A stretch of DNA of 64,000 bases from Streptomyces sp. HD (GTDB lineage Bacteria > Actinomycetota > Actinomycetes > Streptomycetales > Streptomycetaceae): assembly GCF_028369295.1 (NCBI RefSeq), contig NZ_JAQMYP010000018.1, positions 1-64,000 of the forward strand, given 5' to 3'. The notes below the pieces were generated by a model. The model was not told the DNA's origin and searched no databases. It worked only from the letters and a program-made list of their open reading frames with translations. Positions 41,017 through 51,092 of the stretch are shown here, in pieces; position 1 is the stretch's first letter, and every line of letters begins with the position of its first letter. Made by a program: the position numbers and the translations under genes.

Positions 41017-41020
<4 letters not shown>
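40034..41020 (-). CDS. meaB: Methylmalonyl-CoA mutase-associated GTPase MeaB
   Basis: 328 residues from a GTG overlapping the mutB stop (GTGA). RRIGVSGVPGVGKSTFIDAF is the P-loop, AVLAVDPSSSRTGGSILGDK and TRMERLAVDPAAFVRPSPT the switch regions, VILVETVGVGQSE the G3 region, and VITVNKAD the guanine-specificity motif. This G3E-family GTPase gates adenosylcobalamin loading and protects the mutase from inactivation. Its place directly after mutA-mutB is the normal arrangement. Confidence 0.95.
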
Positions 41021-43208
<2,188 letters not shown>

Positions 43209-43209
<1 letters not shown>

Positions 43210-45017
43210 CAGGACACTCCCATGCGGTCAAGGGTGGCGGACAGGACGGCGACGGCGTCACAGCCCGCGAACACGTACGCGTCGACACCGGGATACTGCC
43301 CGGGACGGCCCGCCAGGGACACGTGCGAGGCGCCGGCGGCCTTCAGCTCGGCGGCCACGGTCGCCGCCTGCTCCTCGTACAGGGCGTCACTGGAGCACAG
43401 ACAGACCTCCGTGGCTCCGCTGTCCTCGAAGGTGCCCTCGGTGACGGGCTCGATGCCGCCCGCCTGGAAGAGGTTCGAGGCGAAGGTGAGGCGCGCGGTG
43501 TGTGCCGCCGCCGGGCCCAGGGCCGCCAGGAAGATGCGCGGGCGGGAGCCGGTCGCCGCCAGGTGGGCGTCGGATCGGGCGCGCAACTCCTCGTACGCCT
43601 CGTCGCGGCGCACCCGGGGCAGCCCGCCGGACGGGGTCTCGGGCGCGGGACGGCGCTCCACCGGCTTCTCGGCCAGGTGCGGGAACTCGCTGACACCGGT
43701 GACGGGTTCGCGCCGCTTGGCGAGCTTGGCGCTGCGGGCCTGCCAGGTGTCGGCGAGGTCCTGCCCGAGCTGTCCCGAGCGAAGGACGTCGGCCAGGCCG
43801 CCGCCGCGCTCGATGCGCTGGAAGAACTCCCAGCCGGCCTGGGCGAGTTCGTCGGTGAGCCGCTCCACGTACCAGGAGCCGCCCGCGGGGTCGATGACCC
43901 GGGCCAGATGCGACTCCTCGATGAGGATCGTCGAGGTGTTGCGGGAGATACGCCGGGCGAACGCGTCCGGCAGACCGAGGGCGTGGTCGAAGGGCAGCAC
44001 GGTGACGGAGTCGGCGCCGCCCGCCCCGGCCGCCAGCGTGGCGATCGTCGCGCGCAGCATGTTCACCCACGGGTCGCGGCGGGTCATCATCACCGGCGAG
44101 GTCACGGCGTGCTGGACCTGCGCCCCCGCCGCCGGGGCCCCGCAGACCTCCGCCACCCGCGCCCAAAGCCTGCGCGCGGCCCGCAGCTTGGCGATCGTCA
44201 GGAACTGGTCGGCGGTCGCGGAGTACCGGAACTCCAGCTGCCCGCAAGCCTCTTCGACACTGAGCCCGGCCTCGGTGAGCTCCCGCAGATACGCGACACC
44301 GGTCGCCAGTGAGCAGCCCAGCTCCTGCGCGGCCGAGCCACCGGCCTCGTGGTACGGCAGCGCGTCCACGGTCAGCGCCCGCAGCCCCGGGTACTCCTCG
44401 GCGCACAGCCGCGCGAGACCGGCCACCTGCGCGAAGTCGTACGACTGCCCGGTACGGGCCTCGTGGCCGAGCGGATCGGCGCCCAGGTTGCCGCGCGCCA
44501 CGTCCTTGGCGACGCCCCGCTCCTCGTACAGCCGCAGCAGCTCACGCGCGGCAGGCTCGACATCCCGTCCGGCGTCGAGCACGACGGGGGCCAGATCGAG
44601 GTAGACACCGTCCAGGGCCCCGCCGAGCGACGCCACCGGGATGCCGCCCTCACCGACGGCCAGCCACAGCGACGTGACGCCGTTCTCCAGGTCCGTGAGG
44701 ATCGCGGCGCCGTCGGCCGTCGTGTGCCGCTGGCGTACGTCCCAGCCGCCCACCGTGTTTCCCTCGGCGCGGCTGCCCCGTACAAAGGGCGCGAATCCGG
44801 GCAGGCCGGGGGTGGGCGCGGTGTCGTGCGCGGTGTACAGAGGCCGGGTGCGCAGCCCGTCCTCCAGCGCGGTGGACAGGGCTTCTTCGGCCTGAGCACC
44901 CTCGACGTCCTTGCCCGACTTGCGCAGCACACCCGCAACGAGGCGCTGCCACTGCTCGTGGGACACGTCAGGGAACTCGGCGGCCAGCTCAAGCCCGTCG
45001 TCAGGCAGGACCGTCAT
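43209..45017 (-). CDS. mutA: Methylmalonyl-CoA mutase, small (beta) subunit
   Basis: 602 residues, homologous to the large subunit but catalytically inactive. The barrel regions (GGWDVRQRHTTADGAAILTD, LPYHEAGGSAAQELGCSLAT, RISRNTSTILIEESHLARVI) are conserved. In the C-terminal domain the cobalt-binding D-x-H-x-x-G is replaced (FLAALGPAAAHTARLTFASN), as expected for MutA. The ATG at 45017 opens the mutA-mutB-meaB operon. No second riboswitch was seen in the 149 bp upstream. Confidence 0.95.
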
Positions 45018-45166
45018 GTTCGGATGCTAGGCCAGAGGCCCGAAGGAGCAGCAGAGGGCACGGCTGTGACCTTGCCCTCTCCGTGGCTGTGAGCTCAGCC
45101 TCTTCGTGCTGGTGAAGCCCAGACAAGCCAGGCTTTTACGGCAGCGTGCGAGTGTCGGCGGGCGTG

Positions 45167-45945
45167 TCACGCCTGTGCTCGCGCATACTCCGCGATGAGC
45201 CGGATCGTGCGCTCCACCTGCTCTTCGTGCAGGTAGTGACCGATGCCGGGCCAGTGGTCCACTCGGGACCCGGGCAGGTGAAGCGTGCTCCGCTCCCAGG
45301 CGGCCGCCTCCGCCGAGGTCCACACGGTGAGCGCGGGCCGGGTGCGGCGGCGCAGATACGCTTCGCTGTGCGGGCGGACGCCGACCGCGCCGGGGGCGGT
45401 GTACATGCCGGCGTAGGCCTGGGCGATCACATGGTCCGGGGTGCCGAGCATGGTGCGGACATGTGCCGTACGCAGACCGGTCGGCGCGCCCGGCCCGAAG
45501 GCGCCGGCCACGAACTCGGCAGCGTCGCGGGACCCATGTCTGCGGTACCGCGCCAACCGGGCCGGGATTCCCTCGACTTCGGTCCCGTGGCCCCCTGGGC
45601 CGGATCGAGGGCGATCACGGACCGCACGGCCTGCGCGTGCCGCACCGCGAGCGGATTGACGACCTGCCCGCCCATCGAGTGCCCCACGGCGATCACGGGG
45701 CCGGTGCGGAGCGAGCCCAGCAGCGCGGCGAGGTCGTCGGCCATCTCCACGGGAGCGTTGCCCGTCGTCGGCACCTCCGAGCGACCGTGGCCCCGCAGAT
45801 CGGGCACGACGACCCGGAACCGGCCGGCGAGCGCCTCCGCGTGCGGGGACCACTCCCGGCCGTCCCCGCCCCAGCCGTGCACCAGCAGCAGGACCGGGGC
45901 GTCGGCCGGGCCGAGGCTCGTGGGGAACAGACGGGCGCGGTGCAT
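45167..45945 (-). pseudogene. Alpha/beta hydrolase, one frameshift
   Basis: The N-terminal half reads LLLVHGWGGDGREWSPHAEA, VVVPDLRGHGRSEVPTTG and GPVIAVGHSMGGQVVNPLAV, with the nucleophile Ser in G-H-S-M-G-G. Near 45580-45600 the frame moves by one base. The second half continues IPARLARYRRHGSRDAAEFV and ends WPGIGHYLHEEQVERTIRLI with the catalytic His. Both halves together give about 260 residues, a normal size, so one indel or one sequence error separates this from an intact gene. The substrate is unknown. Confidence 0.8.
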
Positions 45946-45963
45946 CCCGCGACCGCTCCGGTC

Positions 45964-46218
45964 TCAGGACCAGCCGAACCGACGGTCCACCACCGCCGCG
46001 AACTCCTCCAGGGTCAGCACATCGTCCCCGTTCTGGTCGGCGGCGTCGAACAGTGCCGAGGAGGCGTCTTCGTCTCCCACGGCCCAGACCGGCAGATCTC
46101 CCGACGCGGCCAGAGACGGGCCCTTCGTCCGCAGAGCGGTGATCACCTCTATGCGGGTCAGGGTCCCGTTGTGGTCGAGGTCGAGCGCCTCGAACAGCTT
46201 CCGGGCCTTGTCACTCAT
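45964..46218 (-). CDS. EF-hand calcium-binding protein
   Basis: 84 residues with two EF-hand loops: DLDHNGTLTRIE (residues about 13-24) and DQNGDDVLTLEE near residues 61-72, each with Asp, Asn, Gly and terminal Glu at the calcium positions. It resembles calerythrin/CabC-type small actinobacterial calcium buffers, which influence spore germination and aerial growth in Streptomyces. The first loop ends in Glu as required. It lies 18 bp before the frameshifted hydrolase and could be its operon partner. Confidence 0.85.
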   Translation of the reverse strand: MSDKARKLFEALDLDHNGTLTRIEVITALRTKGPSLAASGDLPVWAVGDEDASSALFDAADQNGDDVLTLEEFAAVVDRRFGWS

Positions 46219-46476
46219 AGTGTCTTCCTCGTTCCTGTCGGCAGGCGGTCCCCTGCCACCCCGTTACCTCACAAGAACGCCTTTTCGCCCCCTCGGGTTC
46301 CCCGACGGCCACGTCGGATCCGAACGGTCACCACCTCGGACACGGCGCCCCCGCTGCCGCCGTGCGCACCCCCACCGGCAGCCCGACCGGCGAGAACGGA
46401 CGACGGGGCAGCCTGCGCCTCCCGGACGCCCCGGACGGCAGGGAGCCAAGGAGGTTCAGCGCAGCGGCGGGGCGGC

Positions 46477-48108
46477 TCAAGTCAGGGAACAGGCTGAGCC
46501 GTTGAGCATGAAGGCCGTCGGGCTCGGGTTCGTGCCGCCCTTCGTGGCCGTGAAGCCCAGGGTGACCGAACCCGCCGGGGCGATCGTCGCCGTGTACGAC
46601 ACGGAGGCGACGCTCACCGCGGCACCGCTTTGCGTCGCGGTGCCGCCCCACAGGTTGCTGACGCGCTGGCTGTCGGGGAAGGTCCAGCGCAGCGTCCAGC
46701 CGTTGATCGCCGAGCTGCCGGTGTTGCGGAGGACGATCTCGCCCTGGAAGCCGCCGGGCCACTCGTTGGTCACCCGGTAGCCGGCCCCGCATGCCGCGGA
46801 CGAGCCGCCGGAGGACGTCGTGACGGTCACCGTGCCGGAGCGCGGCGAGCGGTTGCCGGCGGCGTCACGGGCGTAGACGGCGAAGGAGTAGGAGGTCTCC
46901 GGGGCGAGGCCGGTGACCGTGGCGGAGGTGCCGGTCGTCGTGGTGGCGGCCGTCTCGGAGGCACCGCTGACACGGACGACGTCGTAGCCCGTGACCCCGG
47001 TCGCGTCGGTGGCGGCGGCCCAGTTCAGGGTGGCGGACGAGGACGTCACGGCGGATGCGGTCGGCGTTCCGGGGGTGGTCGGGGGAGTGGTGTCACTGCC
47101 GCCGGCGGAGTAGACGGCGGCCTCCTCGGACGTCGCGGCGATGCCGTTCGCGCCGTTGAAGATCCGCTGGCCCCAGGAGCTGAGCCGGGTGGGGTCGAAG
47201 TCGGTCGCGAGGTCGAGGATCGGGTCGGTGTTGCCGCTCCAGGACCAGGCCAGGTAACCGAGCCGCAGCTGCTGGGCGGCGGCCATCATGGTGTCCTCGT
47301 CCGGGTCGCCGTACCGGTCGGGCGGGCCTCCGAACTCGCCGATGAGGATGGGCAGTCCGGCGTTGACGAAGGCGTTCAGATAGTCCGTGATCTCCTGTGC
47401 GGTGTCGTAGACGCTGTACATGTGGATCGAGAAGATCAGGTTGCCGGTGGTGTCGGCGTCATGGACGGACTGGGCGTTGGCGCGCATGACGCCTTGCCAG
47501 TCCTGGCCCCAGTTGGGCGCGTCCACCATGATCGTGTGGGCGAATCCGGCGCCCCGCAGTTTCTTGACGGCCGCGATCGTGGGCTCGGTCCAGCCGGCGG
47601 GGTTGGTGTTGCCCCAGGGCTCGTTGCCGATGTTGATGATGACGTAGCTCTCCTGGCCGGCTAGCACGTCCTTCAGGCCGATCCAGTAGTCGGCCGCGTG
47701 GTCGAGGGTCCCGGCCGCGGCCTCCTCCCCGTAGCCGGTGGTGTCGTGCACCTCCAGCACACAGATGAGCCGGTTGGCCTTGCACTGGGCGATGACGGCC
47801 GCCACGTCCTCGGCGCTGTTCCTGGTCCAGCGGTGGCCGTCGGAGAGGACGACGCGGACGGTGTTGGCACCCAGCTTCTTGACGTCGGCCAGCGACTGCG
47901 TCTCGCCCGGGTACCAGGTGTGGGCGTGGTTGACGCCCCGCATCACGAAGTCGTTCCCGGACGCCTCCAGCAGCCTGCCGTTCTGGATGTGGAAGCCGGT
48001 GGCGGCCGCCTGTGCGGGCGTGGCGAAGGAGAGCAAGGGGGCGAGCAGGGCCAGGACTGCGGCTATGACGGCGGCCACTCGTGGGGCGATGCCGGTGCGG
48101 GATCTCAT
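46477..48108 (-). CDS. manA: Secreted GH5 beta-mannanase with FN3 and CBM2
   Basis: 543 residues. The signal peptide (residues 1-35) ends TPAQA-AATG. Residues about 36-330 are a GH5 subfamily 8-type endo-1,4-beta-mannanase: GNDFVMRGVNHAHTWYPGET, NTVRVVLSDGHRWTRNSAED, VIINIGNEPWGNTNPAG with the acid/base Glu, IFSIHMYSVYDTAQEITDYL, and LPILIGEFGGP with the nucleophile Glu. A fibronectin type III module (about 345-430, TPGTPTASAVTSSSATLNWA) links to a C-terminal CBM2 (ACGAGYRVTNEWPGGFQGEI to NGSACSLT) that binds crystalline polysaccharide. The protein cleaves mannan in plant biomass outside the cell. A CebR-type operator lies about 320 bp upstream beyond a CBM2 remnant. Confidence 0.93.
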   Translation of the reverse strand: MRSRTGIAPRVAAVIAAVLALLAPLLSFATPAQAAATGFHIQNGRLLEASGNDFVMRGVNHAHTWYPGETQSLADVKKLGANTVRVVLSDGHRWTRNSAEDVAAVIAQCKANRLICVLEVHDTTGYGEEAAAGTLDHAADYWIGLKDVLAGQESYVIINIGNEPWGNTNPAGWTEPTIAAVKKLRGAGFAHTIMVDAPNWGQDWQGVMRANAQSVHDADTTGNLIFSIHMYSVYDTAQEITDYLNAFVNAGLPILIGEFGGPPDRYGDPDEDTMMAAAQQLRLGYLAWSWSGNTDPILDLATDFDPTRLSSWGQRIFNGANGIAATSEEAAVYSAGGSDTTPPTTPGTPTASAVTSSSATLNWAAATDATGVTGYDVVRVSGASETAATTTTGTSATVTGLAPETSYSFAVYARDAAGNRSPRSGTVTVTTSSGGSSAACGAGYRVTNEWPGGFQGEIVLRNTGSSAINGWTLRWTFPDSQRVSNLWGGTATQSGAAVSVASVSYTATIAPAGSVTLGFTATKGGTNPSPTAFMLNGSACSLT

Positions 48109-48144
48109 GGCGGCTCCGAAGGTTGGGATGGGGGTGACGGTGCG

Positions 48145-48402
48145 TCAGGATGACGCGGCGCGCGCCGTGCAGGTGACAGTCGCCGACGGAGCGCCGGCCG
48201 TTGCCGGGGTACTGGCGATGAGGCCGAAACTCGCGCTCGTACCGGGTGCCAACGTGCCGTTCCACGACGCGTTGACGACGGTCGCCGTCCCGTCGGCGCC
48301 CGTACTGAGCGTGCCGTTCCAGACCTGGGTGAGGCGGGCGCCGTCGGCCGGCACGAGCGTCGCCGTCCAGCCCGGGAGGAGGGAGGCGGACGCGTTGGTC
48401 AT
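48145..48402 (-). pseudogene. Internally deleted CBM2 fragment
   Basis: About 85 codons read CRMTNASASLLPGWTATLVP, ARLTQVWNGTLSTGADGTAT, VVNASWNGTLAPGTSASFGL, and end TVTCT. These are the first and last thirds of a CBM2 module joined with the centre missing: the conserved N-terminal Cys-x-x-Thr-Asn goes straight to the GW-x-x-x-L strand. There is no signal peptide or catalytic domain. It lies between a CebR-type operator and manA on the same strand, and is the leftover of another secreted glycanase. Confidence 0.65.
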
Positions 48403-48430
48403 CCGACAGCGCGCTTCGCGCGCAGAGGGG

Positions 48431-48444
48431 TGGGAGCGCTCCCA
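48431..48444. promoter_or_regulatory. CebR-type operator
   Basis: TGGGAGCGCTCCCA is the exact 14-bp palindrome recognised by the cellobiose/cellotriose-responsive repressor CebR in Streptomyces. It precedes the CBM2 remnant and the mannanase gene. No cebR is in the window, so regulation would be in trans. Confidence 0.85.
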
Positions 48445-48477
48445 TGGGAACATCAAGCCACTGTTGTCAGTGACGCG

Positions 48478-50922
48478 TCAAGATGTCGGCGTGTGCGGCG
48501 GTGGCAGCGGTTGCTCGGCCCAGATCGTCTTTCGGTTCCGGCCGTAGCGCGTGCCCCACCGCTCGGAGAGCTGGGCCACCAGGAACAGGCCGCGCCCGCC
48601 CTCGTCGGTGCTGCTGGCCTGGCGCAGGTGGGGGGAGGTGCTGCTGGTGTCGGAGATCTCGCAGATGAGGTGGCCGTCCCGGATCAGTCGCAGCAGTACC
48701 GGGCCGCCGGCGTACCGGTAGGCGTTGGTGACCAGCTCGCTCACGATCAGTTCGGTGGTGAAGGCCAGCTCCTCCAGCCCCCACTCGGCGAGCCGGTCCC
48801 GCACCAGGGTCCGGGCCCGCCCGGCGGCGGTGACCTCGGCAGGCAGCTCCCAGCTGGCCACCCTTTCCGCCCCGAGCACCCGGGTCCGGCCCAGCAGGAG
48901 CGCGACGTCGTCGGCGGGGCGGTCGGGGAGCATCGCGTCCTCCACCGCCTTGCAGATGTGCTCCAGCGAATGGGCCGGAGCGGCCAGTGCGGTGCGCAGC
49001 AGGGTCAGTCCCTGGTCGATGTCGCGGTCGCCGGCCAGGAGGAGTCCGTCGCTGTAGAGGGCGAGCAGGCTGCCCTCGTCCAGTTCGAACTCGGCCGACT
49101 CGAACGGCAGCCCGCCCAGGCCGAGCGGCGGCCCTGCGGGGAGGTCGATCGGGCGCACCCGGCCGTCCGGATCCAGCACGGTCGGTGGCGGGTGTCCCGC
49201 ACGGGCCAGGGTGCAGTGCCGGGAGACCGGATCGTAGATCGCGTACAGGCAGGTCGCGCCCACGATCGGGGGAGTGCCGGCATCGGTTTGCCGCTGTTCG
49301 GTGGCCAGCTGGTCCACCAGGTCGTCGAGCCGGGCGAGAACCTCGTCCGGGGCCAGGTCGAGGTGCGCCAGGGTGCGTACGGCGGCGCGCAGGCGCCCCA
49401 TGGTGGCCGAGGCGTGCATGCCGTGGCCGACCACGTCCCCGACGACCAGCGCGACTCGCAGCCCGGAGAGCGGGATCACGTCGAACCAGTCACCGCCGAC
49501 ACCGCTGGATGCCTGCGCGGGCAGATAGCGGTGGGCCGTCTCGACCGCCGGGTGCTCGGGCACCTCGCTCGGCAGCAGACTGCGTTGCAGGGCCTCGGCG
49601 GCGTGGCGCTGCTGGGTGTAGCGGCGGGCGTTGTCGATGCTGACCGCGGCCTTCGCCGCGAACTCCCCCGCAAGGGTGAGGTCGTCCTCCTCGAACGGCT
49701 CCGGCCGCTGCGAGCGCCACAGGCAGACCAGGCCGAGGACCACACCCCGCGCGGCCAGCGGCACCACCATCAGCGAGTGGACGCCCAGCGCGAGCGCCCT
49801 CTCGGTCCGCTCCGGCTCGGCCGAGAACCATCCGCGGTTGCCCTCCACGAGGGGATCCAGGACCGGGCGCCGCTCGGCCAGGCAGCGGGTCGGCGCGGTG
49901 TCCTCGGGGAAGGAGAACAGACGGCCCTCGGGATACATCACCTCCAGCGTGTCGGACCGGATGCTGCGCACCGCCATCCTGCGCAGCGGGCCCCTGGCGT
50001 CGGGCGCCGGCTCCTCCCCACGGGGCACGGGTTCCAGCAGATCCACCGAGACGGCGTCGGCGAGCGCCGGCACCGCCACCTCGGCCAGCTCACGCGCCGT
50101 CCTGGCCACGTCGAGGGTGCTGCCGATCCTGGTGCCCGCCTCGTTGAGCAGCGCCAGTCGCCGCCGGGCGCGATGACGGTCGGTGACGTCCTCGACGATC
50201 TCGGTGATGCCCAGCACCCTGCCGGAGGGGTCCTCCATCCGGAAGGCGGATACGGAGACGATCAGTTCGCTCTGAGGGTCCCGCAGCAGTCGGCAGCGCT
50301 GCTCGGCGAAGATCAAGGGCCGGCCCGACTCCAGAACCCCCCGGAGCCGTTCCTCGATCAGTTCCGAGTCGGGGCCGAGCAGGAAGTCGGCGGTGCGAAG
50401 CCCGCGGTAGGCCTCCGACGGCAGTCCGCCGAACCGCGCTATCGCCCGGTTCACCCGCAGGATGCGCAGGTCCGGACCGAGCACCGTGACACCCACCGGG
50501 GAGCGGCGGAAGAAGCCGTCCAGTACGGCCCGGTCGATGTCCCACTGAACGATGTCCTCGGCGAGCGAGCCGATGAGGAGCCACTCGACGGCGGAGTCCA
50601 GCCGTTGCACCTTGCGGGCCCTGAACCCCACGTACACGCGGTGACCCGCGTGGTGCCGGACCGGCAGCAGCCCGAACCAGCCGCCCTCCCGCAGGCACGT
50701 GACGGTCGCCTCGGCCACCAGGGCCTCGTCCCCGTACTCGACCAGAACCTCGCGCACAGGCCGTCCCAGCACCGCCTCGGCCGGGTACCCGAGGAGCATC
50801 GTGGCCTGTTCGCTCCAGGCGACGACCCGTCCGCGGCCGTCCAGCACGGCGGACGCCGACTGGTGGATCGAGAACGGATCCTCCGGGCTCTCGCTGAGCG
50901 TCGTCGGGGATGTGTCCTGCAT
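48478..50922 (-). CDS. PAS-PAS-GAF-SpoIIE (PP2C) phosphatase with C-terminal HATPase
   Basis: 814 residues. Two PAS sensor domains (about 15-120, SASAVLDGRGRVVAWSEQAT; about 148-270, FFRRSPVGVTVLGPDLRILR) are followed by a GAF domain (about 285-455), a SpoIIE-type PP2C serine phosphatase (about 470-665; SSGVGGDWFDVIPLSGLRVA, VVGDVVGHGMHASATMGRLR, LYSDGLLLAGDRDIDQGL with metal Asp residues) and an anti-sigma-factor-like kinase domain (about 680-810; ELIVSELVTNAYRYAGGPVL, DEGGRGLFLVAQLSERWGTR). Such proteins act in partner-switching control of sigma factors, both phosphorylating and dephosphorylating anti-sigma antagonists. No partner sigma or anti-anti-sigma gene is adjacent. The ATG at 50922 follows GGTGGGCG. 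Confidence 0.9.
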   Translation of the reverse strand: MQDTSPTTLSESPEDPFSIHQSASAVLDGRGRVVAWSEQATMLLGYPAEAVLGRPVREVLVEYGDEALVAEATVTCLREGGWFGLLPVRHHAGHRVYVGFRARKVQRLDSAVEWLLIGSLAEDIVQWDIDRAVLDGFFRRSPVGVTVLGPDLRILRVNRAIARFGGLPSEAYRGLRTADFLLGPDSELIEERLRGVLESGRPLIFAEQRCRLLRDPQSELIVSVSAFRMEDPSGRVLGITEIVEDVTDRHRARRRLALLNEAGTRIGSTLDVARTARELAEVAVPALADAVSVDLLEPVPRGEEPAPDARGPLRRMAVRSIRSDTLEVMYPEGRLFSFPEDTAPTRCLAERRPVLDPLVEGNRGWFSAEPERTERALALGVHSLMVVPLAARGVVLGLVCLWRSQRPEPFEEDDLTLAGEFAAKAAVSIDNARRYTQQRHAAEALQRSLLPSEVPEHPAVETAHRYLPAQASSGVGGDWFDVIPLSGLRVALVVGDVVGHGMHASATMGRLRAAVRTLAHLDLAPDEVLARLDDLVDQLATEQRQTDAGTPPIVGATCLYAIYDPVSRHCTLARAGHPPPTVLDPDGRVRPIDLPAGPPLGLGGLPFESAEFELDEGSLLALYSDGLLLAGDRDIDQGLTLLRTALAAPAHSLEHICKAVEDAMLPDRPADDVALLLGRTRVLGAERVASWELPAEVTAAGRARTLVRDRLAEWGLEELAFTTELIVSELVTNAYRYAGGPVLLRLIRDGHLICEISDTSSTSPHLRQASSTDEGGRGLFLVAQLSERWGTRYGRNRKTIWAEQPLPPPHTPTS

Positions 50923-51092
50923 CGCCCACCCATCTCGCACCGTTCGCGGGGCCCTGGTGGGGCGCCCGGAGCATGGCTGCCGTTCCGAGTGCCCGACCGT
51001 TCGGCGGCTCACCACCAGTATCGGTGGAACGGCCACCGTGTGCCTTGTCGTCGTGCCCGCGGGTCACGCCTTCGAGGGGACATCGGCCGAGG

